From positions 1,612,001 through 1,676,000 of the forward strand of contig NZ_JANPVN010000001.1 in NCBI RefSeq assembly GCF_026157085.1: a DNA stretch of 64,000 bases, written 5' to 3'. This DNA comes from Sphingomicrobium arenosum. Lineage in GTDB: Bacteria > Pseudomonadota > Alphaproteobacteria > Sphingomonadales > Sphingomonadaceae. The notes beneath the pieces are model-generated. The model was not told the DNA's origin. It did not search any database and saw only the letters and a list, made by a program, of their open reading frames with translations. Positions 53,379 to 64,000 of the stretch are shown here, in pieces. A program made the position numbers and the translations under genes. Within the stretch, counting starts at the first letter, position 1, and the number at the start of each line of letters is the position of its first letter.

Positions 53379-53483
53379 GCTCCGCTTGCCTCGCGCCGCC
53401 ACCCCCAACGCGGGGCCATATTGTTTCGGGCTCTCCGCCCCCCTATCTTGGGTGGCGAACCTGTTGAATTTCAAGGACCAGTA

Positions 53484-55436
<1,953 letters not shown>

Positions 55437-55460
55437 TCGCCTGCGATCTCGAAACACGAA

Positions 55461-55487
55461 GGGCGGTGCCGCGGCGCCGCCCTTTTT
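55461..55487 (+). terminator. Intrinsic terminator of ftsH
   Basis: A 10-bp GC-rich stem (55461-55470 with 55473-55482, one G-T pair, tight loop) is followed by TTTTT. It lies 24 bp after ftsH and also faces the end of the convergent DUF3667 gene. Confidence 0.85.
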
Positions 55488-55496
55488 CGTGGCGCG

Positions 55497-56582
55497 CTAG
55501 CCCAGCGCCCCCAGCGCGATCATCAATCCGATGAAGATGCCGAGCACGACAAAGGCGGACACCGACACCAGCGCGGTGCGCCACAAGGCGCTGCGACGGC
55601 GCAGCTTATAGGTGCCCCTCATCTGGCGATAGAGATGGAAGGGGGCATAGAAGACCCACGTCAATATCCCCACTTCCTCGGCGCCGACCCAGACCCAGAA
55701 CCCCATGTTCAGCGCCAGCAGCATCATGAAGCTGATCGAATAGGTGACGAACACGGCATGCTTGTAGAGCCCGTGGCGCTTCGAGAAGGGAAAGAGCAGC
55801 CACATGAAGGGCAAGGACAGCGGGATCAGCAGCCAGCTCAGCTTATAGGCCTTGGTCTGCACCTTGTAGAAAAAGAGCGAGGGGTTGTCCTGCGCAGCGT
55901 CCACCCCGGCACGGATGGGATCCCAGAAGCCGCCTTGCGGGATATCGGCGGTGACGCGCGTCCCCTTGTCGGTCTCGCCGAGCGTGCGCGGTTCGCCTTC
56001 CATCTCCTCCAACTGGCGCTCGGCGACGCGCAGTTGCGAGGCGACGCCGGCGCGGATCCCCGCGCTCGCCGGGCCGCTGTCCTCCTCGACCTCGCTCAGC
56101 GCCTCCTCGAGATCGGCAACCCGCTCGCGCTGCGCCTCCACGGTCGCGGCAGGCTCCTGCACCACGGCGCCCACGTCCCCGCGTTCCATGTCGCTCGCCG
56201 AGACGACGAAGGCGAACATGAGCACCACGGTGAAGAGATAGAAAGCGATCGGGCTGATGTAGCGCGCGCGCTTGCCTTCGACATAATCGCGCGTCAGCCG
56301 CCCCGGCTGCCACACCAGCATCGGCAGCGTGCGCCAGAATTTTCCGTCGAGGTGGAGCACGCCGTGCACCACGTCATGCACCAGCCCGCCGATGGTGAAG
56401 TGCACCTCGGCCTTCTGGCCGCAACAATGGCAATATTCGCCCTCGAGCGCGCAGCCGCAATTGAGGCAGTGGCTCGGTCGCTCGTGCCCACCGGCCCCTT
56501 CGCCATGCGTGGGCTCCACCGCGCGCGCCGCGCCCGCGCCGCCCATCGCTTCACCCACCGCGCCAATGTCTTCGCCCGCCAT
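55497..56582 (-). CDS. DUF3667 membrane protein with zinc ribbon
   Basis: This 361-residue protein starts at the ATG at 56582, with GAGGGGG ahead. A zinc ribbon (CLNCGCALEGEYCHCCGQ, about residues 39-56) with two CxxC pairs is followed by a conserved segment. A first transmembrane helix lies at about 110-130, then a coiled-coil periplasmic or cytosolic stretch (about 145-205), and three to four further helices to the end. DUF3667 function is not known. It is divergent from nadD, with the two starts 80 bp apart. Confidence 0.8.
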   Translation of the reverse strand: MAGEDIGAVGEAMGGAGAARAVEPTHGEGAGGHERPSHCLNCGCALEGEYCHCCGQKAEVHFTIGGLVHDVVHGVLHLDGKFWRTLPMLVWQPGRLTRDYVEGKRARYISPIAFYLFTVVLMFAFVVSASDMERGDVGAVVQEPAATVEAQRERVADLEEALSEVEEDSGPASAGIRAGVASQLRVAERQLEEMEGEPRTLGETDKGTRVTADIPQGGFWDPIRAGVDAAQDNPSLFFYKVQTKAYKLSWLLIPLSLPFMWLLFPFSKRHGLYKHAVFVTYSISFMMLLALNMGFWVWVGAEEVGILTWVFYAPFHLYRQMRGTYKLRRRSALWRTALVSVSAFVVLGIFIGLMIALGALG

Positions 56583-56662
56583 CTTGTCCCCCTCGGCTCC
56601 TTGCCCACCGGCATACACCGAGCCGCTGGCCCGCGCCAACACCCCATGCTAGCGCTTGCCCC

Positions 56663-57283
56663 ATGGCACGCATCGGCCTCCTCGGCGGCAGCTTCAACCC
56701 CGCGCACAAGGGGCATCGGCACATCAGCCTCGAGGCGCATCGCGCCTTGGCGCTCGACGAGGTGTGGTGGCTGGTCAGCCCCGGTAACCCGCTGAAGCCC
56801 AAAAAGGGCATGGCCCCCTATGAGGCGCGCCTTGCCTCGGCGCGGGCCATGGCCCGCCGCGCCCCCATCCGCGCAATGGACTTCGAGGCGCGCGTCGGCA
56901 CCCGCTACACCATCGACACGCTGCGCGCGCTCACCCGCCGCTATCCCCAGCACGACTTCATCTGGCTGGTCGGCGAGGACATCATCGGCGAATTCCACCG
57001 CTGGAAGGACTGGCGCACCATCGTCCGCACGCTGCCGATTGCCGTCATGACCCGACCGGGCTATAGTGGCGGGGCCCGGGCGGCTCGCGCCATGGGCTGG
57101 CTGCGGCACTTCGTCCGATCCGCAGACCAGGCGAAACGCTGGACGGCATGGAAGGCACCGGCAATCACGTTCCTGACGCTTGCCCCAGACCCGACATCCG
57201 CAACGAGCCTTCGCGCGCGCCATCCCGACTGGCACGAGGACGCAACCACCAAGCCCGAAGCGACCGTGAGGCAGCGGTCGTAA
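56663..57283 (+). CDS. nadD: Nicotinate-nucleotide adenylyltransferase
   Basis: NadD makes nicotinic acid adenine dinucleotide in NAD synthesis. It has 206 residues. GGSFNPAHKGHRHIS is the T/HxGH nucleotidyltransferase motif, FIWLVGEDII follows, and TSATSLRAR matches the late ISSTxIR motif. It leads the nadD-rsfS-rlmH-envC-ctpA run seen across alphaproteobacteria. Confidence 0.94.
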   Translation: MARIGLLGGSFNPAHKGHRHISLEAHRALALDEVWWLVSPGNPLKPKKGMAPYEARLASARAMARRAPIRAMDFEARVGTRYTIDTLRALTRRYPQHDFIWLVGEDIIGEFHRWKDWRTIVRTLPIAVMTRPGYSGGARAARAMGWLRHFVRSADQAKRWTAWKAPAITFLTLAPDPTSATSLRARHPDWHEDATTKPEATVRQRS

Positions 57284-57300
57284 CCCCATGAGGAGTGACC

Positions 57301-57699
57301 TTGCCCGAGACGGAAACCATGACCGCCACTGATGCCCCCACCCCGCCCGCCCGGTCCGAAGATCCGGACAAGCTGCACGCGCTGGTGATGCAACTGCTCG
57401 ACGACGAGCAGGCGCAGGACATCATCTCGATCCCGCTCGCGGGCAAGAGCTCGATCGCCGATTACATGGTGATCGCTTGCGGTCGCTCGACCCGGCAGGT
57501 CGCCGCCATCGCGCAGAAGCTCGCCGAAAAGGTCAAGCAGTCCGAGGGCGTCACGCCGCGCATCGAGGGCCTGCCCACCGCCGACTGGGTGCTGATCGAT
57601 GCGGGCGACGTCGTCGTCCACCTGTTCCGCCCCGAAGTGCGCAGCTTCTACAATCTCGAACGGATGTGGAAGTTCGGCGACGAAGCCGGCGAAGCCTGA
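57301..57699 (+). CDS. rsfS: Ribosomal silencing factor RsfS
   Basis: RsfS (Iojap) binds L14 and blocks subunit joining in starvation. The core starts at about residue 25: DIISIPLAGKSSIADYMVIA, then GLPTADWVLIDAGDVVVHLF. I place the start at TTG 57301, five to six bases after AGGAG (132 residues). GTG at 57295 overlaps the SD, and the ATG at 57319 remains possible. It lies between nadD and rlmH, as is usual. Confidence 0.92.
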   Translation: MPETETMTATDAPTPPARSEDPDKLHALVMQLLDDEQAQDIISIPLAGKSSIADYMVIACGRSTRQVAAIAQKLAEKVKQSEGVTPRIEGLPTADWVLIDAGDVVVHLFRPEVRSFYNLERMWKFGDEAGEA

Positions 57700-57727
57700 G
57701 CCCCCTTCTTTCGGACCGCGCCGAGCC

Positions 57728-58159
57728 ATGCAGCTGCACATCATCGCGCGCGGCAAGATCGCCCGGTCCCCCGAGGACGATTTGGTCCAGCGCTATCTCA
57801 AGCGCATCGCCTGGCCGGTGAAGCATAGCGAATTGCCCGATACGGGTGGCACCGTCCCGCCCGAGAAATTGAGCCCCGTGCGTACCGTCGTCCTCGACGA
57901 GACGGGCAAGGCCCTGTCCTCCACCGCCTTTGCGAGGATCCTCGAGCGCTGGCGCGACGAGGGGGTGCGCGAAACGCGCTTCCTCATCGGTGCCGCCGAC
58001 GGCCATGAAGAGGCGGTCAAGGCAGGCGCCGACCTCCTTTATTCCTTCGGCCCCGCGACCTGGCCGCACCTCCTGTGCCGCGCCATGCTCGCCGAACAGC
58101 TGTTCCGCGCCACCGCCATCATCGCGGGCCACCCCTATCACCGCGAGGGCGCGCGCTGA
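57728..58159 (+). CDS. rlmH: 23S rRNA (pseudouridine-1915-N3) methyltransferase
   Basis: RlmH methylates pseudouridine 1915 in helix 69 of 23S rRNA. It has 143 residues and a SPOUT fold, with FLIGAADGHEEAVKAGADLL and a YHREGAR end. The frame is open further upstream, but the ATG at 57728 fits the family start MQLHIIARGK. Its stop overlaps the next start by one base (TGATG). Confidence 0.94.
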   Translation: MQLHIIARGKIARSPEDDLVQRYLKRIAWPVKHSELPDTGGTVPPEKLSPVRTVVLDETGKALSSTAFARILERWRDEGVRETRFLIGAADGHEEAVKAGADLLYSFGPATWPHLLCRAMLAEQLFRATAIIAGHPYHREGAR

Positions 58160-59304
58160 TGCGCTGGCCGCTGCTCGCCGCGCTGCTCCTGCTGGCAATC
58201 GCCGGCCAGGCTCCCGCCGCACCCGTGCCCAGCGCGCAGGCCCAGCTCGACCGCGTCCGCGCCGAGGCGCGCGAGGCCGAAGCGCGCGCCGCGGCCTTGT
58301 CGAGCCAGGCGGGCGACGCGAAAGACAAAGCCGCCGAACTGGTGCGCCGCCGCCAGCTCATCGCCGCGCGGATCGAGGCCGCCGAGGCGCGCCTCGCCGC
58401 GGCCCGGCTCGAACAGGCAAACCTCGACACTGCCGCGCGCGACCTGCGCGCGAGGCTCGCCGAAGAGCAGGCGCCCGCCGCCGGGCTTCTGGCCGGGCTC
58501 GCCACCCTGTCGCGCCGCCCGCCCGTCCTCACCCTCGCCGATGCCCGCTCGATCGACGAGCTCATCACCACGCAGGCGCTGGTCGAGGCGGTGGTGCCCG
58601 TGATCGAGGCGCGCACGCTCAGCCTGCGCGCCGCCCACGCCGAACTTTCCGCGCTCGCTCGCGCCCAGGCCGAGCGCCGCGCCGCCATCGCCGCTGAGCA
58701 GCAACAGCTGGCGCAGCAGGAACAGGCGCTGGCCGCGCTCGAGGCCGAGAGCCTTGCCGCCGCGCAGGCGCTGGGCGTGGCCGCCAGCCGCGCCGATGCG
58801 CGCGCCATCGCCGCGCGCGAACAGACCGCCGAACTCGCCGATGCCGCCACCCGCGAGGCCTTCGGCGCCGAGATCGCCGAGGCGCTGTCCACCTACGCCC
58901 CCGCCCCGCCGCCACCTTCGGGACTGGCGCGACCAGCCCCGAAGCCGCCCTTCCGCTACGTCCTGCCCGCGTCCGGGCGCGTCACCGCCGGGGTCGGCTC
59001 GCTCACCCCCGATGGCGTGCGCGCGCGCGGCCTCTCCATCGCGCTCCGCCGCGGCGCCACTGTGCGCGTTCCCGCCGATGGCGAGCTGCTCTTCGTGGGC
59101 CCGTTCCGCAGCCGCGACGGCATCATCGTCATCGACCATGGCGATGGCTGGCTCAGCCTCATCGCCAATGTCGCCACCGACCGCGAAGTCGGCGACCGCG
59201 TCCGCCGCGGCACCCGCCTCGGGCGCAGCCTCGGCCCCATCGAAGTGGAATTGTGGAACGGGCGTGCCCCGGTCAGCCCGGCCCTCATCGCAGGTTCATC
59301 CTGA
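58159..59304 (+). CDS. Degenerate LytM (EnvC-like) murein hydrolase activator
   Basis: This exported protein has 381 residues: a signal peptide (about 1-20), a very long Ala-rich coiled coil (about 25-255) and a C-terminal M23/LytM fold. The zinc ligands are gone: the usual HxH is replaced by LIANV, and the first His/Asp motif reads VTAGVGSLTPDG. It therefore cannot cleave peptidoglycan and more likely activates an amidase, as EnvC does. It is coupled to rlmH by TGATG and lies 88 nt ahead of ctpA. Confidence 0.88.
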   Translation: MRWPLLAALLLLAIAGQAPAAPVPSAQAQLDRVRAEAREAEARAAALSSQAGDAKDKAAELVRRRQLIAARIEAAEARLAAARLEQANLDTAARDLRARLAEEQAPAAGLLAGLATLSRRPPVLTLADARSIDELITTQALVEAVVPVIEARTLSLRAAHAELSALARAQAERRAAIAAEQQQLAQQEQALAALEAESLAAAQALGVAASRADARAIAAREQTAELADAATREAFGAEIAEALSTYAPAPPPPSGLARPAPKPPFRYVLPASGRVTAGVGSLTPDGVRARGLSIALRRGATVRVPADGELLFVGPFRSRDGIIVIDHGDGWLSLIANVATDREVGDRVRRGTRLGRSLGPIEVELWNGRAPVSPALIAGSS

Positions 59305-59392
59305 TTATGGTTCAACATCGCGCATAATCGCGGTAGGATCGCCTGCCCCGGTCCTTCCTCGGTCCGGCCCAGTTACAAGGACACATGCCATC

Positions 59393-60736
59393 GTGAAGCG
59401 CCTTCGCCCGCTCGCCACCGCCCTCCTCCCCGCCGCCGCGATCATCGGCGTCGCCGCCATGATGCCCGGCACCGAAGACCGCGCCACCGCGCAGAATGAG
59501 GAGACCTATCGCGAGCTGGAGAATTTCCTCTCGGTGTTCGAGCGCGTGCGCGGCAATTATGTCGAGGAGGTCAGCGACGCCGACCTCATCCGCGGCGCCA
59601 TCGAGGGCATGCTGTCCAGCCTCGATCCGCACAGCAGCTATCTCACCGAAAGCGACTTCGCCTCGATGCGCCTGTCGACCGACGGCGAATATGGCGGGCT
59701 CGGCCTGACCGTCACCAACCGCGACGGCGCGGTCTTCGTCATCACCCCGACCGAAGACACCCCCGCCGACCGCGCGGGCCTGAAGTCGGGCGACTATATC
59801 ACCCAGATCGACGGCGAACTGCTGTTCGGCCTCACGCTCGATGAAAGCGTCGCCAAGATGCGCGGCGAACCCGGTACCGACATCACGCTGACCGTCGTGC
59901 GCCCCGGCCGCACCGAACCCTTCGACGTCACCCTGACGCGCGAGATCATCGACCTTCGCCCCGTCAAATGGGAAGTCGACGGCGATGTCGGCATCATCAA
60001 CATCAACCAATTCTCCGCCCCCACCGCCGAGGGCGTCGAGGCGGCGATCAAGTCGATCGACCTCGCCATCGGCGGCGACGGGCCGGTCGGCTATGTCCTC
60101 GATCTGCGTCGCAATCCGGGTGGCCTCCTCAACCAGGCGGTCGAAGTGTCCGACATCTTCCTCGAACGCGGCGAGATCGTCTCCGAACGCGGCCGCGATG
60201 CCGAGGATATCGACCGTTTCTACGCCACCAAGGGCGACCTCACCAAGGGCAAGCCCGTCATCGTCCTCATCGACGCGGGCTCGGCCTCGGCCAGCGAGAT
60301 CGTCGCCGGCGCGCTGCAGGATCACCGCCGCGCCGTCGTCATGGGCGAGACCAGCTTTGGCAAGGGCAGCGTCCAGACCATCATCCAGACGGGCGAGACG
60401 ACCGCGCTTCGCCTCACCACCGCGCGCTATTACACCCCCTCGGGGCGCAGCGTGCAGGCGGGCGGGATCGAACCCGACATCATCGTGCCCCAGCTGACCG
60501 ATCCCGACCGGCTCAACCGCCCGCGCCTGCGCGAAGCGGACCTTCGCCGCCACCTCGTCGCCCAAGCCGGGGTCGAGGACGAATTGCTCGAGGATGACAC
60601 CAAGTCCGATCCGCGCTTCGTCGCGACCCCCGAAGAGCTCGAGAAAGCGGGCGTCGAGGACTTCCAGCTGCATTATGCGGTGGAGACCCTCTCGCGCATC
60701 GCTCGCCCGGCACAACGGATCGCGAAGGCCAGCTGA
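59393..60736 (+). CDS. ctpA: C-terminal processing peptidase, S41 family
   Basis: This periplasmic protease cleaves C-terminal tails and trims envelope proteins. It has 447 residues from GTG at 59393 (the upstream ATG at 59385 reaches a stop). An N-terminal signal or anchor is at about 8-24 and a PDZ domain at about 95-180. The catalytic pair is Ser299 in DAGSASASEI and Lys324 in SFGKGSVQ, spaced 25 as in E. coli Tsp. It is coupled to dsbB by TGATG. Confidence 0.94.
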   Translation: MKRLRPLATALLPAAAIIGVAAMMPGTEDRATAQNEETYRELENFLSVFERVRGNYVEEVSDADLIRGAIEGMLSSLDPHSSYLTESDFASMRLSTDGEYGGLGLTVTNRDGAVFVITPTEDTPADRAGLKSGDYITQIDGELLFGLTLDESVAKMRGEPGTDITLTVVRPGRTEPFDVTLTREIIDLRPVKWEVDGDVGIININQFSAPTAEGVEAAIKSIDLAIGGDGPVGYVLDLRRNPGGLLNQAVEVSDIFLERGEIVSERGRDAEDIDRFYATKGDLTKGKPVIVLIDAGSASASEIVAGALQDHRRAVVMGETSFGKGSVQTIIQTGETTALRLTTARYYTPSGRSVQAGGIEPDIIVPQLTDPDRLNRPRLREADLRRHLVAQAGVEDELLEDDTKSDPRFVATPEELEKAGVEDFQLHYAVETLSRIARPAQRIAKAS

Positions 60737-61221
60737 TGCTCGCCCCCGCGCGGCCTCATCACCCGCTGTTCAACCTGCGCACCGCCCATGCGCTCGCCCT
60801 GCTCGTGCCCTTGGGCCTGCTTGGCGGGGCCATCGGCTCGCAACTGTTCGGCGGGCTGGTGCCTTGCGAAATGTGCATCTGGCAGCGCTGGCCGCATGGC
60901 GTCGCCATCGCGCTGGCGCTTCTGGCGGTGCCGATGAACGGGGTGCGCCGTCCGCTCGTGATCCTCGCCGCGCTCGCCATCGCCGTGTCGGGCGCGATCG
61001 GCGTCTATCATGCCGGCGTCGAGGCCGACATTTTCGAGGGGTTGACGACCTGTTCCTCGAACAGCGGCGGCACGCTCGAAGACCTGCTCGCGGTGCCCGT
61101 CGTGCGCTGCGACGCGGTGCAGTGGGAATTCCTCTCCATCTCGATGGCGGGCTGGAATGCGATCCTCTCGCTCGGGGCCGCTTTCCTCATTCTCCTCGGT
61201 GCACGAAAGGGCCGCGCATGA
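60736..61221 (+). CDS. dsbB: Disulfide bond formation protein DsbB
   Basis: DsbB is the inner-membrane quinone reductase that reoxidises DsbA. It has 161 residues and four helices. CEMC in GGLVPCEMCIWQRWP is the redox-active first-loop pair, and a second Cys pair lies in LTTCSS and VVRCDAV. Overlaps on both sides (TGATG with ctpA, ATGA with coq7) suggest one operon. Its electron acceptor, ubiquinone, links it to coq7. Confidence 0.92.
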   Translation: MLAPARPHHPLFNLRTAHALALLVPLGLLGGAIGSQLFGGLVPCEMCIWQRWPHGVAIALALLAVPMNGVRRPLVILAALAIAVSGAIGVYHAGVEADIFEGLTTCSSNSGGTLEDLLAVPVVRCDAVQWEFLSISMAGWNAILSLGAAFLILLGARKGRA

Positions 61222-61757
61222 GCCGCGACTGGGCCCCCGGTGACAAGTGCCCCGACGTCGCCGCCATGATCCGCGTCGACCAGGCGGGCGAATATGGCGC
61301 CACCCGCATCTATGCGGGCCAGCTCGCCGTCCTCGGCGAGGACAGCCGCGCCGCCCATGTCGTCGCCCACATGGCAGCGCAGGAAGAGGCGCATCTCGCC
61401 CGCTTCAACGAATTGATGGCCGAACGCCGCGTCCGCCCGACCTTGCTCCAGCCCTTCTGGAACGTCGCCGGCTTCGGCCTTGGCGCGGTCACCGCATTGA
61501 TGGGCGAAAAGGCCGCCATGGCCTGCACCGACGCCGTCGAAACCGAGATCGACAAGCATTATGAGGAGCAGCTCGCCCAGTTGGGCGACAGCGATCCCGA
61601 GTTGTCGGACGACATCCGCCGCTTCCAGGCCGAGGAGCTCGAACATCGCGAGACCGCCCGCGAACATGGCGCCGAGGAAGCGCCCGCCTATCCGTTGATG
61701 ACCGCCGCCATCCGCGCCGGTTGTCGCCTCGCCATCCAACTGTCGAAGCGCCTTTGA
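61218..61757 (+). CDS. coq7: 3-demethoxyubiquinol 3-hydroxylase (Coq7)
   Basis: This di-iron hydroxylase of ubiquinone synthesis hydroxylates C-6 of the ring. It has 179 residues. Iron ligands fit GEYGATRIYAGQ, QEEAHLARF and EELEHRETAREHG. A helix pair with LLQPFWNVAGFGLGAVTAL supports membrane association. The ATG overlaps the dsbB stop (ATGA). Confidence 0.93.
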   Translation: MSRDWAPGDKCPDVAAMIRVDQAGEYGATRIYAGQLAVLGEDSRAAHVVAHMAAQEEAHLARFNELMAERRVRPTLLQPFWNVAGFGLGAVTALMGEKAAMACTDAVETEIDKHYEEQLAQLGDSDPELSDDIRRFQAEELEHRETAREHGAEEAPAYPLMTAAIRAGCRLAIQLSKRL

Positions 61758-61804
61758 CGCGACCCCCTTGCCCCGTCATGCGTTGGGGCAATGAAAGGAA
61801 GTTC

Positions 61805-62209
61805 ATGATGATGAAGTCCCTCGTTCCCCTGCTCGGCACCGCCGCGATCGCCGCGAGCCTCGCCCCCGCCCCGGCCGATGCGCAGGCGCGCCCGCAAAAT
61901 GTCACCCGCATCGTCGTCTTCGGCGAAGACCCCTGCCCCCGCTCGACCGACGACAATGTCGTCGTCTGCGCGCGCAAGCCCGACAGCGAACGCTATCGCC
62001 TGCCCGAGGAAGCGCGCGGCACCGGCACGCGCCAGGAAAGCCAGAGCTGGGCGTCCAATGCGCGCTTTCTCGAAACCGTCAACGAGACGGGCATCAAGCA
62101 ATGCTCGCCCGTCGGCCCCGCTGGCCAGCTCGGCTGCCTCGATGAACTGATCGACCGCAATGCCGAGCGCCGCGAGGAAATCGACCGCGACCTCACCGTC
62201 CCCGAATAA
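61805..62209 (+). CDS. Small exported protein, unknown
   Basis: This 134-residue protein begins with three Met (MMMKSLVPLL); AAAGGAAG ends four bases before the first Met. The signal peptide is about 1-26 (ADAQ). The mature part has NVTRIVVFGEDPCPRS, and four Cys in two pairs (DPCPRS/VVCARK, KQCSPV/LGCLDE) that could form two disulfides. It ends in a charged helix. It is close to the coq7 end (47 nt) and may share its transcript. No family recognised. Confidence 0.65.
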   Translation: MMMKSLVPLLGTAAIAASLAPAPADAQARPQNVTRIVVFGEDPCPRSTDDNVVVCARKPDSERYRLPEEARGTGTRQESQSWASNARFLETVNETGIKQCSPVGPAGQLGCLDELIDRNAERREEIDRDLTVPE

Positions 62210-62215
62210 GGCGGC

Positions 62216-63997
62216 TCAGCCCTCCAGTTCGGCTTCCATCTCGATATTGCGAATTTCGCGCGCGATCCATTGCTCGACATTCGTTTCGAGCACGTCGAGC
62301 GGCACCGCGCCCGAGCCCAGCACCACGTCGTGGAAGCGGCGAAGGTCGAAATCCGTCCCGAGCCGCTGCTCGGCGCGCGCCCGCAATTCGCGGATCTTCA
62401 GTTCGCCGATCTTATAGGCCAGCGCCTGCCCCGGATTGGCGATATAGCGATTGACCTCGGCCTCGATATTGGCGGGGCTGAGCGCCGTATTGTCGAGCAT
62501 ATAGTCGATCGCGCGTTGCTTCTCCCAGCCCTTCACGTGCAAACCCGTGTCGACCACCAGCCGCACCGCGCGCCACATCTCGTAGGATAGTCGCCCCATT
62601 TCCTTGGCGGGCGTATCGTAGAGCCCCATCTCGATTCCGAGCCGCTCCGAATAGAGTCCCCAGCCCTCGACGAAGGCGGTGAAGAAGAGCTGGCGCCGCC
62701 ACTCGGGCATGTCCAGTTCCTGCGCCAGCGCGATCTGGTGGTGATGCCCCGGCACGCCCTCGTGCACGGTCAGCGCGGGCACCTCCCACAACGGCCGCTG
62801 GTCGAGCTTGGACGTGTTGACATAATAGAGCCCGGCAATGCCATTTTGCGGGCTGCCCATATTATAATAGGCCGTCGTCGTACCCGGCGCGATCTCGGGC
62901 GGGATCTCGGCGATCCCGTACGGCAGCCGCGGCAGCAGGGTGAAGAGCGTAGGCATCAGCGCATCGATCTTCTTCGCCTCGCGCGCCACATATTGCATCA
63001 GCTCCTCGGGCGTCTTGGCGTAATAATCGGGGTTGGTACGCAAATCCTCGATGAACGCCTCGCGGGTGGCGAAACCCGCCGCCGCCGAGACCTCTTCCAT
63101 CTCCGCCCTGATCCGCGCCACTTCCGACAGGCCGATGTCGTGGATTGCATCGGGCGTGAGGTCGGTGGTGGTCATCACCCGCGCGCGATAGGCGTAATAG
63201 TCCGCGCCGCCAGGCTGCGCCCCGATCCCGACCGCCTGCGCGCAATGCGGCAGGTAATCCGCTTCGAACCAGGCAAGGTGCCGCGCATAGGCCGCGCGCA
63301 CATCGCCGTCGATCAGCGCCGCCGCCCGCGCTTGGAGCGCGCTCCATTCGCCAGCGTCCATTCCCTTGGGCGCGTCACCGGCGAAGGGCGCATAGAGCCG
63401 GCTCGCCGTCACGTCCTCGCCGATGACACCCGAGATGGAGGCGTGGAAGTCGCCCAGCACCGCGCAGGGCAGGACATAGCCGCCCGCAACCGCGCGATCG
63501 GCGACCGCCATCGCCGCTTCGTTCTGGGTCGGATAGGTCGCCAGCCGGGCGAGATAATTTTCATAATCCTCGGCGGTGCGGAAGACGAGACGATTGGGCA
63601 GCGAGGCGAGCGACTGGTGCCAACCGCCGCGGTTGGAGAAGTTGATGAGCCGCTGGCCATAGCGTTCCCCCTCGACCGCGCTCGCCAGGCTGCGCACGAG
63701 GATCGCCTTTTCGACGCGCGTTGCCGCATCGAGCCCGGCGTCGTCGATCGCCTCCAGCCGGGTGAGGAAGAATTGCTGCTGGCGCGCCTGCGCCTCCATC
63801 GCCTCGAACGACAGGTCCGCCAGCCGGTCGTCATAGTCGCGCACCCCGACCGAGCTCGCCAGCGTCGGAGATTGCTCGAGTTGCCATTGCCAATAGCGCT
63901 CGGTCAGCGCCGCATACTCCTCCTGCGGCCCCGCCAGCGCGGGGGTGGAGGCGGCGGTCGTGAGCATGGCGGCGGCAAGGGCAAGGCGCATCATCAT
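62216..63997 (-). CDS. Exported DUF885 peptidase-like protein
   Basis: This 593-residue protein has a signal peptide (about 1-22, PALAG) and the DUF885 domain over the rest of its length. The motif TVHEGVPGHHHQ (near residue 410) resembles the HExxH-like zinc site of this family, and ETVVDTG-like VVDTGLHVKGW follows. DUF885 proteins are presumed metallopeptidases; few have been tested. Three Met in tandem leave the start among 63997, 63994 and 63991. The upstream region is outside the window. It is convergent with the small exported protein gene. Confidence 0.85.
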   Translation of the reverse strand: MMMRLALAAAMLTTAASTPALAGPQEEYAALTERYWQWQLEQSPTLASSVGVRDYDDRLADLSFEAMEAQARQQQFFLTRLEAIDDAGLDAATRVEKAILVRSLASAVEGERYGQRLINFSNRGGWHQSLASLPNRLVFRTAEDYENYLARLATYPTQNEAAMAVADRAVAGGYVLPCAVLGDFHASISGVIGEDVTASRLYAPFAGDAPKGMDAGEWSALQARAAALIDGDVRAAYARHLAWFEADYLPHCAQAVGIGAQPGGADYYAYRARVMTTTDLTPDAIHDIGLSEVARIRAEMEEVSAAAGFATREAFIEDLRTNPDYYAKTPEELMQYVAREAKKIDALMPTLFTLLPRLPYGIAEIPPEIAPGTTTAYYNMGSPQNGIAGLYYVNTSKLDQRPLWEVPALTVHEGVPGHHHQIALAQELDMPEWRRQLFFTAFVEGWGLYSERLGIEMGLYDTPAKEMGRLSYEMWRAVRLVVDTGLHVKGWEKQRAIDYMLDNTALSPANIEAEVNRYIANPGQALAYKIGELKIRELRARAEQRLGTDFDLRRFHDVVLGSGAVPLDVLETNVEQWIAREIRNIEMEAELEG

Positions 63998-64000
63998 TCT

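Overview
The window is a high-GC, gene-dense stretch of bacterial chromosome, and every cue points to an alphaproteobacterium of the order Sphingomonadales. The cues are the hflK-hflC-HtrA cluster divergent from mrp, PhoR/Pst/PhoU/PhoB in one block, EI-Ntr (PtsP) next to RodZ, CpoB, TilS and FtsH, a nadD-rsfS-rlmH-envC-ctpA run, three ubiquinone genes (ubiA, ubiG, coq7), a large TonB-dependent receptor and a membrane-anchored LuxR-type HTH protein. I see no rRNA, CRISPR array, prophage, insertion sequence or integrase. The region looks like core chromosome with a few lineage-specific genes of unknown function. GTG and TTG starts, 1-8 nt gene overlaps and very long antisense open frames all fit the strong GC bias.

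Layout. 1-6.0 kb: a truncated HerA-like ATPase, HtrA/DegP, HflC and HflK on the minus strand, with Mrp divergent. 6.0-10 kb: a CoA-binding protein, a secreted metzincin protease, and ubiA-pmbA (TldE). 10-14.2 kb: a small exported protein, a phospholipase-D-like enzyme, RsmE and plant-type glutamate-cysteine ligase. 14.2-18 kb: a TonB receptor and prolyl aminopeptidase coupled to a small membrane protein. 18-21 kb: Ku and a nuclease-less LigD (NHEJ), then tRNA-Gly and tRNA-Tyr. 21-23.5 kb: a lipoprotein gene broken by one amber codon, the anchored LuxR-HTH protein and two unknowns. 23.5-30.7 kb: phoR-pstSCAB-phoU-phoB with a three-unit Pho box ahead of pstS.

30.7-38.8 kb: a SugE/Gdx exporter, a SnoaL-like protein, a TrmH-family methyltransferase with an AlkA-type glycosylase, an unknown proline-rich membrane protein, pirin, gamma-carbonic anhydrase, an orphan hybrid histidine kinase, a lipoprotein and tRNA-Leu. 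38.8-47.2 kb: PilZ, an NDUFA9-like protein, UppP, a DUF2059 protein, GST, UbiG, aspartokinase, nitronate monooxygenase and a class-C beta-lactamase-fold hydrolase. 47.2-55.5 kb: PtsP, RodZ, CpoB, TilS and FtsH. 55.5-64 kb: a DUF3667 protein, NadD, RsfS, RlmH, a degenerate EnvC, CtpA, DsbB, Coq7, a small exported protein and a DUF885 peptidase-like protein.

Functional themes are envelope quality control (HtrA, HflKC, FtsH, CtpA, EnvC, CpoB, UppP, DsbB), phosphate starvation control, ubiquinone synthesis, and DNA or RNA maintenance (Ku/LigD, AlkA, RsmE, RlmH, TrmH family, TilS). I found no convincing new multi-gene system. The most unusual items are the amber-split lipoprotein gene, an 87-bp palindromic intergenic element touching a stop codon, a hairpin that covers the ribosome-binding site of the HerA-like gene, paired palindromes ahead of the beta-lactamase-like gene, and several membrane-anchored proteins with DNA-binding-like folds.
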